Positions 6,851 to 12,613 of a stretch of 12,613 nt of DNA are shown here, one piece after another. This DNA comes from Sphingobacteriaceae bacterium (GTDB lineage Bacteria; Bacteroidota; Bacteroidia; Sphingobacteriales; Sphingobacteriaceae). The stretch spans positions 1 through 12,613 of the forward strand of contig CANHHZ010000041.1 in assembly GCA_947460275.1 (NCBI GenBank). The letters run 5' to 3'. The first letter of the stretch is position 1; each line of letters begins with the position of its first letter. The notes below the pieces were generated by a model. That model was not told the DNA's origin and searched no databases. It saw only the letters and a list, made by a program, of their open reading frames with translations. The translations under genes were made by a program, and so were the position numbers.

Positions 6851-6921
6851 ACTTAAATTTCAAAACAATTTAAATATCTTACACAAAACAAACGCTTTAG
6901 CCGTCAAAAAACTTAAATTTG
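6851..6921 (+). promoter_or_regulatory. fumC promoter region with a duplicated ACTTAAATTT
   Basis: A perfect -7 box of the TAnnTTTG type (TAAATTTG, 6914-6921) ends 19 bases before the fumC ATG. The decamer ACTTAAATTT containing it (6911-6920) also occurs exactly 60 bases upstream (6851-6860), where the box reads TAAATTTC. No convincing -33 TTTG is found at normal distance from the proximal box, so the promoter may need an activator or be weakly defined. TTAAATT (6853-6859) and AATTTAA (6867-6873) also form an inverted repeat. Confidence 0.45.
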
Positions 6922-6940
6922 CACAAAAAATAATACAACA

Positions 6941-8338
6941 ATGAGTTTCAGAATAGAACACGATACCATGGGTGAGGTAAAAGTGCCTGCCGATAAATAC
7001 TGGGGCGCTCAAACCGAACGCTCACGCAATAATTTTAAAATTGGTCCTGAAGCTTCTATGCCAAAGGAAATTATACATGCTTTTGGTTATTTGAAAAAAG
7101 CAGCAGCATTAGCCAACACCGAACTTGGTGTTTTGGCTCAAGAAAAAGCAGTATTAATTGCAAAAGCTTGCGATGAAGTAATTGCAGGTAAATTGGATGC
7201 CGAGTTCCCGTTAGTAATTTGGCAAACAGGTTCGGGTACGCAAAGCAACATGAATGCCAATGAAGTAATTGCTAACCGTGCTCATGTTTTAAACGGAGGG
7301 AGTTTAGCTGATGATAAAAAAGTGCTTCACCCAAATGACGATGTAAATAAATCGCAATCGTCAAACGATACTTATCCAACGGCGATGCACATTGCAGCCT
7401 ATCAACAAGCGGTAGAAATTACTATCCCTGGTTTGGAAAAACTAAGAAATACTTTAGCAAAAAAAGCGGCTAGCTGGAATGATATTGTAAAAACTGGGCG
7501 TACACACTTTATGGATGCTACGCCTTTAACTTTGGGACAAGAGTTTTCGGGTTACGTACAACAAATAGACAACGGCATTAGAGCCATCAAAAATGCTTTG
7601 CAAATGATTGCCGAGCTGGCACTGGGTGGAACAGCCGTTGGTACGGGCTTAAACACACCAAACGGATATGATGTTTTGGTAGCAAAAAAAATTGCCGAGT
7701 TAACGGGCTTGCCTTTTGTTACTGCCCCTAATAAATTTGAAGCTTTGGCTGCACACGATGCTATGGTAGAGCTTTCGGGCGCATACAAACGTGTAGCGGT
7801 TTCTTTAATGAAAGTTGCCAACGACATTAGAATGCTAAGTTCAGGTCCACGTTGTGGGATTGGAGAAATCGTCATCCCAGATAACGAACCAGGCTCTTCA
7901 ATTATGCCAGGAAAAGTTAATCCTACACAACCAGAGGCCATGACAATGGTTTGCGCACAAGTAATGGGCAATGATGTAACGGTGGGGATTGGTGCCAGCA
8001 ACGGTCATTTTGAACTTAATGTTTTTAAACCGGTTATTGCTGCAAATGTGTTACAATCAGGCCGTTTAATTGGTGATGCCTGCATTTCCTTTAATGATAA
8101 ATGCGCCGAAGGTATCGAGCCAAATAGGCCTGTAATTAAGCAGCACATGGAAAATTCGTTAATGTTGGTTACAGCATTGAATCCATATATAGGTTATGAA
8201 AATGCAGCAAAAATTGCTAAAAAAGCACACAAAGAAAACAAAACCCTACGCGAAGCCGCTGTTGAGCTCGGTTTGCTAACTAGCGAACAATTTGACGAAT
8301 GGGTGCGCCCAGAAGATATGGTAGGTAGTTTAAAATAA
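6941..8338 (+). CDS. fumC: Class II fumarate hydratase
   Basis: Fumarase C reversibly hydrates fumarate to L-malate in the citric acid cycle. It is a cytosolic, iron-independent homotetramer of the aspartase/fumarase superfamily. The 465-residue length is standard. The N-terminal RIEHDTMGEVKVPADKYWGAQTERS is the usual opening. TGSGTQSNMNANEVIANRA is the first conserved block. THFMDATPLTLGQEFSGY carries the Thr-His pair (188-189) of the substrate site. GSSIMPGKVNP (318-328) is the family signature, with the flexible loop that supplies the catalytic serine. The ATG at 6941 is preceded by a TAnnTTTG box. The gene starts a plus-strand group with the lipoprotein and nuclease genes that follow, 20 bases downstream. 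Nothing appears broken. Confidence 0.97.
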   Translation: MSFRIEHDTMGEVKVPADKYWGAQTERSRNNFKIGPEASMPKEIIHAFGYLKKAAALANTELGVLAQEKAVLIAKACDEVIAGKLDAEFPLVIWQTGSGTQSNMNANEVIANRAHVLNGGSLADDKKVLHPNDDVNKSQSSNDTYPTAMHIAAYQQAVEITIPGLEKLRNTLAKKAASWNDIVKTGRTHFMDATPLTLGQEFSGYVQQIDNGIRAIKNALQMIAELALGGTAVGTGLNTPNGYDVLVAKKIAELTGLPFVTAPNKFEALAAHDAMVELSGAYKRVAVSLMKVANDIRMLSSGPRCGIGEIVIPDNEPGSSIMPGKVNPTQPEAMTMVCAQVMGNDVTVGIGASNGHFELNVFKPVIAANVLQSGRLIGDACISFNDKCAEGIEPNRPVIKQHMENSLMLVTALNPYIGYENAAKIAKKAHKENKTLREAAVELGLLTSEQFDEWVRPEDMVGSLK

Positions 8339-8358
8339 ATTAAATATTGAAAGTTCAA

Positions 8359-8883
8359 ATGAAGAGTAACAAAAACATAATGTTTACACGTATTTCCTTT
8401 TTGCTTTCCATCTTTTTACTTTTTTTTTCTTTAACTGCCTGCAGGCGTTTGCCCAATGTACAAGGTAAAGGTGAAGTGTTTTTACAAGGTATTTGGAACC
8501 AAGATTCTATAGCAAGCGCCAATCAATTGCTCAGCTATACCCAGCATAGGTTTAAAATTACTTGCGATTCTTTTTATGTCGATTTAACCACTTTTTCTAA
8601 AGTTAATTATTACGAAGAATCGTGTTTTAATAAAGGTGTTTGGAAAGAATATGCCAAAGGAACTTATTTGGTAAAAGGCGATACTTTAATGTTGGTTGGT
8701 ACTTTAACAAAAGCAAATTACAAGCAAAAAGTGTCTGGATGTTATCGAAATGGCCGTTTTTTGGTCAACTTCAAAATTCATAACAGTTCCTCAAAAAAAC
8801 TAGAATTAGAAAATTTAAACAATCAAACAGAGTGTGTGTTGGTATTGAAACAGCAAATAACTTGTGTACCTAAAGAATTATAA
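8359..8883 (+). CDS. Putative lipoprotein of unknown function, cysteine-containing
   Basis: I chose the ATG at 8359 (174 residues). The frame could open at a TTG (8347), and another ATG at 8380 would also keep the signal peptide. The N-terminus is basic, then strongly hydrophobic, and ends in a consensus lipobox LTAC (Cys28), so the protein should be lipidated. The mature part has a GIWNQDS start, alternating short strands and a GTYLVKGDTLMLVGT stretch, giving the impression of a small lipocalin-like beta-barrel. That is an inference from pattern only. Five further Cys (69, 89, 128, 159, 169) lie in the exported part and could form disulfides. It follows fumC by 20 bases and ends one base before the nuclease ATG, which suggests translational coupling with the nuclease. 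I do not recognise a named family. Confidence 0.8.
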   Translation: MKSNKNIMFTRISFLLSIFLLFFSLTACRRLPNVQGKGEVFLQGIWNQDSIASANQLLSYTQHRFKITCDSFYVDLTTFSKVNYYEESCFNKGVWKEYAKGTYLVKGDTLMLVGTLTKANYKQKVSGCYRNGRFLVNFKIHNSSSKKLELENLNNQTECVLVLKQQITCVPKEL

Positions 8884-8884
8884 A

Positions 8885-9679
8885 ATGAAATTATTGATCA
8901 AAAAGTTAGTTATTGTAGTTGTGCTTGCTTATTTACCCTTTACAGCGGGGGCTTGGGGGGTATTAGGACACAGAATTGTGGGTGAAATTGCCGATTTAAA
9001 TATCAACGCCAAAACACGTAAAGCCATACAACAGATTTTAGGTGCCGAAAGCCTAGCCATGTCGGCCAACTGGGCCGATTTTGTCAAATCGGATACAAGT
9101 TATAATTATTTGAGTTCGTGGCATTACGTAAATTTACCTGCAAATGCCTCAAAATCAGAAGTTTTTAGCTTCTTGGATAATCAAACCGAACCTAATATTT
9201 ACAACAAAACCACCGAAATGATAGCGGTGTTAAAAAATGCGAAAAGCACTTTAGCACAAAAAAAATTGGCTTTGCGTTTGCTCATCCATTTGGTTGGCGA
9301 TTTACATCAGCCAATGCATACTGCACGAAAAGAAGATTTGGGAGGTAACAAAATACAGTTGACCTGGTTTGGTGAAAGAACCAATTTACACCGTGTTTGG
9401 GATGAAAATTTAATAGAATTCCAGCAGTTAAGTTATACCGAATATACAAAGGCAATAAACCACACAACACCACAACAACGCTCCAGTTGGAAAAAATCCA
9501 CTTTAAAAGATTGCGTTTTCGAATCTTATCAAGTTTGTAATAAAGTTTACGCCACCGGTATTAAAAACGACGATAAGCTAAGTTTTCGCTATAATTTTGA
9601 TTGGGTTACAACCCTAAACGAGCAATTGTTGAAGGGCGGCATACGATTGGCAAAAATTTTGAATGATATCTACATTTAA
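8885..9679 (+). CDS. S1/P1-type zinc-dependent nuclease, secreted
   Basis: S1/P1 nucleases are extracytoplasmic enzymes with three zinc ions that cut single-stranded DNA and RNA and remove 3'-phosphates. The correct start is the ATG at 8885 (264 residues). A longer frame from a TTG at 8864 would overlap the previous gene and spoil the signal peptide. Cleavage after AGA (21-23) leaves Trp24 as the mature N-terminus, which is required because that Trp binds zinc through its amino group. All nine zinc ligands can be placed: Trp24, His29, Asp65, His80, His135, Asp139, His145, His169 and Asp173. They include the block HLVGDLHQPMH and the segment DLGGNK. Spacing agrees with Penicillium P1. It probably scavenges nucleotides in the periplasm or outside the cell. 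Confidence 0.93.
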   Translation: MKLLIKKLVIVVVLAYLPFTAGAWGVLGHRIVGEIADLNINAKTRKAIQQILGAESLAMSANWADFVKSDTSYNYLSSWHYVNLPANASKSEVFSFLDNQTEPNIYNKTTEMIAVLKNAKSTLAQKKLALRLLIHLVGDLHQPMHTARKEDLGGNKIQLTWFGERTNLHRVWDENLIEFQQLSYTEYTKAINHTTPQQRSSWKKSTLKDCVFESYQVCNKVYATGIKNDDKLSFRYNFDWVTTLNEQLLKGGIRLAKILNDIYI

Positions 9680-9804
9680 TAGATACGAAAGCCAATGTTT
9701 TATTACCCGATTGATATGTTACTTTTCGGCTTTGATAAAACCTTAAAGTTGATACCATTACAGTAGATCATCGGGAGTTAATTTGTCCTATAAAATTAAA
9801 AAAA
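9680..9804. other. Intergenic region before the DUF1543 gene
   Basis: This region contains no ORF. Two inverted repeats interleave: AAAGCC/GGCTTT (9688-9693/9728-9733) and GTTTTAT/ATAAAAC (9697-9703/9735-9741). TTAATTTG (9778-9785) is a one-mismatch version of the TAnnTTTG box and ends 19 bases before the next ATG, so it may be the promoter of the DUF1543 gene. No T-run terminator is visible for the nuclease gene. Confidence 0.3.
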
Positions 9805-10362
9805 ATGCAAAAACCTCAATTATTTATGGTGTTGTTGGGTTGTACTCCTCCGGGTCGACTAACCGAACAGCACGATATTTTTTTCGGCATTGCTAATTCT
9901 TTAAAGGAGTTGTTGCCACAAATGTTGGCTTTTTGGCCAGAAGCGAACGGAAAAATACACATAGACGCTTGGCGAACTGTAAATAAGGTTGGAAGCTACA
10001 AAGTAGAGGTGCTGGCTAAAGGCCGAGCCAAACCTTGCGAAAATGCATTGTTCTTCATTAATTTGGGTGGTTACAAACCAGGCGAGTTCGACGAGCCGCA
10101 TTATAAAATGTTAACCGTGGCTAGCCAAAAAGCATTGGCCATAAAAGAAGCCAAAGAAACAGCCTTTTATAAACACACTGGTTTTGAAGGAGCCGTTTCG
10201 CATATAGACGACAAATATGGTGTTGATGTTGATGATGTTTTTGAAATAGAAGATATTCTATCGGCAGAAACTAAAGCCAAATATGCACTGCAAATTTTCA
10301 CAGCAACAAATTTTCCAGACGATGAGATAAATTTAGGTTATCTGCCTTTGGCAAAAATTTAA
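9805..10362 (+). CDS. DUF1543 domain-containing protein
   Basis: This 185-residue protein matches the DUF1543 family as I recall it: an N-terminal MVLLGCTPPGRLTEQHD strand and loop, the block FFGIANSLKELLPQMLAFWPE, then FFINLGGYKPGEFDEPHYKM (83-102), KETAFYKHTGFEGAVSHIDD and a final INLGYLPL. The two halves share a related layout (strand, F-x-E/D-x-H), suggesting an internal duplication. It has no signal peptide or membrane segment, so it should be cytosolic. No activity is established for the family to my knowledge. The repeated His/Asp-rich motifs (EQHD, SHIDDKYGVDVDD) could bind a metal, which is speculation. It stands alone between two intergenic regions, with an ATG at 9805 after an A-rich leader. 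Confidence 0.85.
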   Translation: MQKPQLFMVLLGCTPPGRLTEQHDIFFGIANSLKELLPQMLAFWPEANGKIHIDAWRTVNKVGSYKVEVLAKGRAKPCENALFFINLGGYKPGEFDEPHYKMLTVASQKALAIKEAKETAFYKHTGFEGAVSHIDDKYGVDVDDVFEIEDILSAETKAKYALQIFTATNFPDDEINLGYLPLAKI

Positions 10363-10444
10363 TAATTTAAACAAATTCTACTAAAGTTGTGAGTTACCTT
10401 AACACCTAACTCTGTTACTTGGATAACATAAAGTAGTGATATTG

Positions 10445-10510
10445 GGAGAAGTTGCTTGATTTACTGCCAGAAAGTGTCAACTTCTTCGTTTCGGAAATAT
10501 AGCAGTAGAT
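10445..10510 (+). repeat. Two interlocked inverted repeats (possible RNA pseudoknot or switch)
   Basis: Stem A pairs 10445-10454 with 10478-10487: ten base pairs as RNA, including one G-U, with a perfect 8-bp core AGAAGTTG/CAACTTCT. Stem B pairs 10459-10467 with 10502-10510: nine base pairs including one G-U, with a perfect core TACTGC/GCAGTA. The 5' arm of B lies in the loop of A and its 3' arm lies beyond A, which is the H-type pseudoknot order. Connecting loops would be 4, 10 and 14 bases. The two stems could also exclude each other. It lies in a 168-base gap with no gene. No T run follows, so it is not a normal terminator. Confidence 0.4.
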
Positions 10511-10519
10511 AAAAATACT

Positions 10520-10527
10520 TAACTTTG
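10520..10527 (+). promoter_or_regulatory. TAnnTTTG box directly before the TPR gene
   Basis: TAACTTTG (10520-10527) is a perfect match to the Bacteroidota -7 consensus, but it ends only three bases before the ATG at 10531. If it is used, transcription would start at or just after the first codon, giving a leaderless message or requiring a different promoter. No TTTG is present at a normal -33 distance. It may be fortuitous. Confidence 0.25.
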
Positions 10528-10530
10528 AGA

Positions 10531-11211
10531 ATGATTAAGTTTTTTTTAACGCTCTTCAGTTTTTTTATTTTTGCATTGGCCCACGGGCAAGCGGAAAACC
10601 CTAAAGCTGACAAAGATTTGGCTACCATCTCGGTTTTGGATGCGGCCGATTCGGTGATGATTCAACCCACTGCAGATGAGCTTTTTATCTATGCAGAAAG
10701 AAATGAACGAAGCGGAAACCTAAACGAAGCTTTAGTTTTATTTAAAAAAGCTGCTTTTGAGTATAATGTCAAAAAACAACGTATTAAATATGGTAAAACT
10801 TTGTTGAGGATGTGCAATTTGCATCTTTCCTTAAAAAATTTGGTGGAAGCAGAGCAGGTTGCTCTTCATTTAGCTTTAAAAAATTATTCTCGAATTGGCA
10901 GCAGCGCCGGACAAATGGAAACTTACAACATGCTCGCCAAAATTTATTTCGAAGCTAACAAATTGCCTCAATCTTTGTGGTTTTACAGCCAACAAGGATT
11001 GTCGGCACAACGTTTAAAAAATAAAGCTGCTTATATCGACTCTGTATTGGGTATCGCCGCTATTAAAATTAAGAAAAAAGAATATTATTTGGCCATTAAG
11101 GATGTGAATAGGGCAGAAATTTTAGCCAAAAATTCTAACATAAATAAATTTGCAGCGCAAATACAACAAAGTAGAACTGCAATTGCACAAAAAAGTGTGC
11201 CCAAAATATAA
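10531..11211 (+). CDS. Exported tetratricopeptide repeat (TPR) protein
   Basis: The best start is the ATG at 10531 (226 residues), because it begins a clear signal peptide. A TTG two codons upstream is less likely. The signal sequence (FFLTLFSFFIFALAHG) should be cut near residues 19-21, and there is no lipobox Cys, so the product should be soluble in the periplasm. After a short linker there are about four TPR units, near residues 50-83, 89-120, 128-161 and 168-201. The first has the clear pattern AERNERSGNLNEALVLFKKA. TPR solenoids act as protein-binding scaffolds. The gene lies directly upstream of a Prc-type protease in the same direction, and periplasmic TPR proteins are known Prc partners elsewhere, so an adaptor role is plausible but unproven. 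Confidence 0.8.
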   Translation: MIKFFLTLFSFFIFALAHGQAENPKADKDLATISVLDAADSVMIQPTADELFIYAERNERSGNLNEALVLFKKAAFEYNVKKQRIKYGKTLLRMCNLHLSLKNLVEAEQVALHLALKNYSRIGSSAGQMETYNMLAKIYFEANKLPQSLWFYSQQGLSAQRLKNKAAYIDSVLGIAAIKIKKKEYYLAIKDVNRAEILAKNSNINKFAAQIQQSRTAIAQKSVPKI

Positions 11212-11339
11212 GCGCAAAAAAATAAACAATAATTCCTCAAAGGAGAAATCATAAACTTTACAAAAAAGATACATCAAAAAGATTAAATTTTTTGGTTATT
11301 TGATAAATTGGTGCCATATTGGATGAGGATTTTACAAGA

Positions 11340-12613
11340 ATGGATTTTAAACAAACAAAAGAAATGCTGAAAAGAGTATTATTGATTATGTTTACCGCTG
11401 CAGCTCTAGCCTGTAGCGCATCGCCTAAATCACAAAAAATTGTTGATGGCGTAAATAATATCAAACCAGACGAACAACAAAGTTTGGCTACACGTCAAAT
11501 CGTATCATTGATAGAAAATTATAATTACAAAAAACAAGCAGTAAACGACTCTATTTCTTCGCTGGTTTTAGATAGATATATCAAAGCACTCGATCCTTCT
11601 AGGTATTATTTTTTAGCCAGTGATATCAAAGAATTTGAACAGTTTAGAACTAGTTTAGATGATGATTTTAAAGCTGGTGATTTGAGTGCACCTTTTTATA
11701 TATTTAATGTTTACCTTAAAAGGTATAACGACCGAATTGATTACTCTGTAATCCAAATCAAATCAAAATACGACTTTACTCAAAACGACACTTATGTGTA
11801 TGATAGAGAAAAAATGCCTTGGATTAGCTCAAATAGAGAGCTCGACGAGCTTTGGAAAAAAAGAATCAAATACGAGTTAGTAAACCTTAAAATTGCTGGA
11901 ACGGATGAGGTAAAAAACATTGAAACTTTAACAAAAAGGTATCAAAATCTAAAATCTCAAGCCGCAAAGTTCAACAATCAAGATGTTTTCCAAATTTTGA
12001 TGGATGCTTTTACCGAAGCGATAGATCCGCATACCAATTACTTTAACCCACAGCGAGCCGAAGTTTTTAACCAAGAAATGGCACGCTCCTTAGAAGGAAT
12101 AGGTGCTACATTACAGTTAGAAAACGAAGTAACCAAAATTGTAACCATTGTTCCTGGTAGCCCAGCATATAAAAGCAAGCAATTAAACGCTGGCGATCGA
12201 ATTATTGCTGTTGCGCAAGGGCTTAATGGTGAGTTTGAAGATGTGATTGGATGGCGTATTGATAACACTGTTTCTAAAATTAAAGGCCCAAAAGGCACAA
12301 CTGTGCGATTAAAAGTTATCCCGGTAGGCCAAGAACTTTCTTCGAAACCTATGATTGTAACCTTGGTAAGGGAAAAAGTAATTTTAGCAGATCAATCTGC
12401 AAAAAAAACTGTTAAAATAGTAACTGAAGGTGGAAAAAAATATAAAATCGGAATTATAGAGTTGCCTGCTTTTTATGCTGATTTTAAAGCCGCAAGCGCC
12501 GGCGATGCTAATTATAAAAGTACTACACGCGACGTACGTTTGTTGATTGACACCTTGAAACGACTTGATAAAGTTGATGCCATCATAATGGATTTAAGAG
12601 CCAATGGAGGCGG
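11340..12613 (+). CDS. prc: Carboxy-terminal processing protease Prc/Tsp (S41 family), 5' part
   Basis: The frame opens at ATG 11340 and is still open at the window edge, giving 424 complete codons of a protein that should be around 700 residues. It encodes a signal peptide with a plausible lipobox (ALAC, Cys25), so the protease may be lipid-anchored. An alternative ATG at 11364 would keep that signal. The Prc N-terminal helical domain follows (about 40-240, including LDPSRYYFLASD and DAFTEAIDPHTNYFNP). Then comes a PDZ domain (about 248-335, LEGIGATLQ to GPKGTTVRL). The start of the S41 fold follows, with IGIIELPAFYADF and DLRANGGG. The catalytic Ser and Lys lie beyond the edge. Prc degrades envelope proteins from their C-termini. 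It is 128 bases after the TPR gene. Confidence 0.93.
   Translation, partial: MDFKQTKEMLKRVLLIMFTAAALACSASPKSQKIVDGVNNIKPDEQQSLATRQIVSLIENYNYKKQAVNDSISSLVLDRYIKALDPSRYYFLASDIKEFEQFRTSLDDDFKAGDLSAPFYIFNVYLKRYNDRIDYSVIQIKSKYDFTQNDTYVYDREKMPWISSNRELDELWKKRIKYELVNLKIAGTDEVKNIETLTKRYQNLKSQAAKFNNQDVFQILMDAFTEAIDPHTNYFNPQRAEVFNQEMARSLEGIGATLQLENEVTKIVTIVPGSPAYKSKQLNAGDRIIAVAQGLNGEFEDVIGWRIDNTVSKIKGPKGTTVRLKVIPVGQELSSKPMIVTLVREKVILADQSAKKTVKIVTEGGKKYKIGIIELPAFYADFKAASAGDANYKSTTRDVRLLIDTLKRLDKVDAIIMDLRANGG

Noticed and set aside
7552..8001. 149-codon minus-strand open frame inside fumC
   Set aside because: It is antisense to the fumarase signature region, whose protein sequence is strongly conserved. 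No independent start signal or motif is seen.
11233..11247. TTCCTCAAAGGAGAA in the TPR-prc gap, looking like a Shine-Dalgarno site or small hairpin
   Set aside because: No start codon lies at a suitable distance after AGGAG, the stem is only 4-5 bp, and no T run follows.
11258..11464. Minus-strand open frame over the start of prc
   Set aside because: It overlaps the prc signal peptide in antisense and has no family feature.
1..12613. Search for a defence system, mobile element, CRISPR array or biosynthetic cluster
   Set aside because: All sizeable genes belong to housekeeping or envelope families, there are no long direct repeats or transposase/integrase motifs, and base composition is even. 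recG and the S1/P1 nuclease are ordinary members and not parts of a defence cassette.

Overview
The window looks like chromosomal DNA of a Bacteroidota bacterium, most likely Sphingobacteriaceae (Pedobacter-like). The evidence is low GC, A-rich leaders without clear Shine-Dalgarno sites, several promoter boxes of the Bacteroidota type TAnnTTTG, lipoproteins with Bacteroidota-style signal peptides, and a set of housekeeping genes with the sequence features usual for that group. I see no insertion sequence, phage gene, CRISPR array, rRNA or tRNA.

Layout. 1-165: the C-terminal end of an unrecognised gene, followed by a probable terminator. 166-484: an AT-rich, hairpin-rich leader holding the likely promoter(s) of a highly expressed OmpA-family outer-membrane protein (485-1834), which ends in a very strong terminator (1856-1887). 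1902-5443: a compact plus-strand cluster of a 44-residue single-pass membrane protein, a RidA enamine deaminase, a RarD-like EamA permease with a GTG start, and the RecG branch-migration helicase with a likely TTG start. 5490-6722: a minus-strand, lipid-anchored serine hydrolase of the beta-lactamase/DD-peptidase superfamily, convergent with recG and divergent from the next gene. 6941-9679: class II fumarase, a cysteine-containing lipoprotein of unknown function, and an S1/P1-type zinc nuclease with all nine zinc ligands. 9805-10362: a DUF1543 protein. 10531-11211: an exported TPR protein. 11340-end: the N-terminal part of a Prc/Tsp tail-specific protease, cut off by the window edge just before its catalytic serine.

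How the genes relate. Most are conserved housekeeping or cell-envelope genes. Two neighbourhoods suggest functional links. The exported TPR protein sits directly upstream of a Prc protease, which recalls the NlpI-Prc adaptor/protease pair of Enterobacteria, but here the predicted lipid anchor is on the protease and not on the TPR protein. The unknown lipoprotein and the S1/P1 nuclease are one base apart and so probably co-translated. The most unusual non-coding feature is an interlocked pair of 9-10 bp inverted repeats (10445-10510) upstream of the TPR gene, which could fold as an H-type pseudoknot or act as a two-state switch. I found no clearly new multi-gene system. The findings below are second-look items on a mostly ordinary region.
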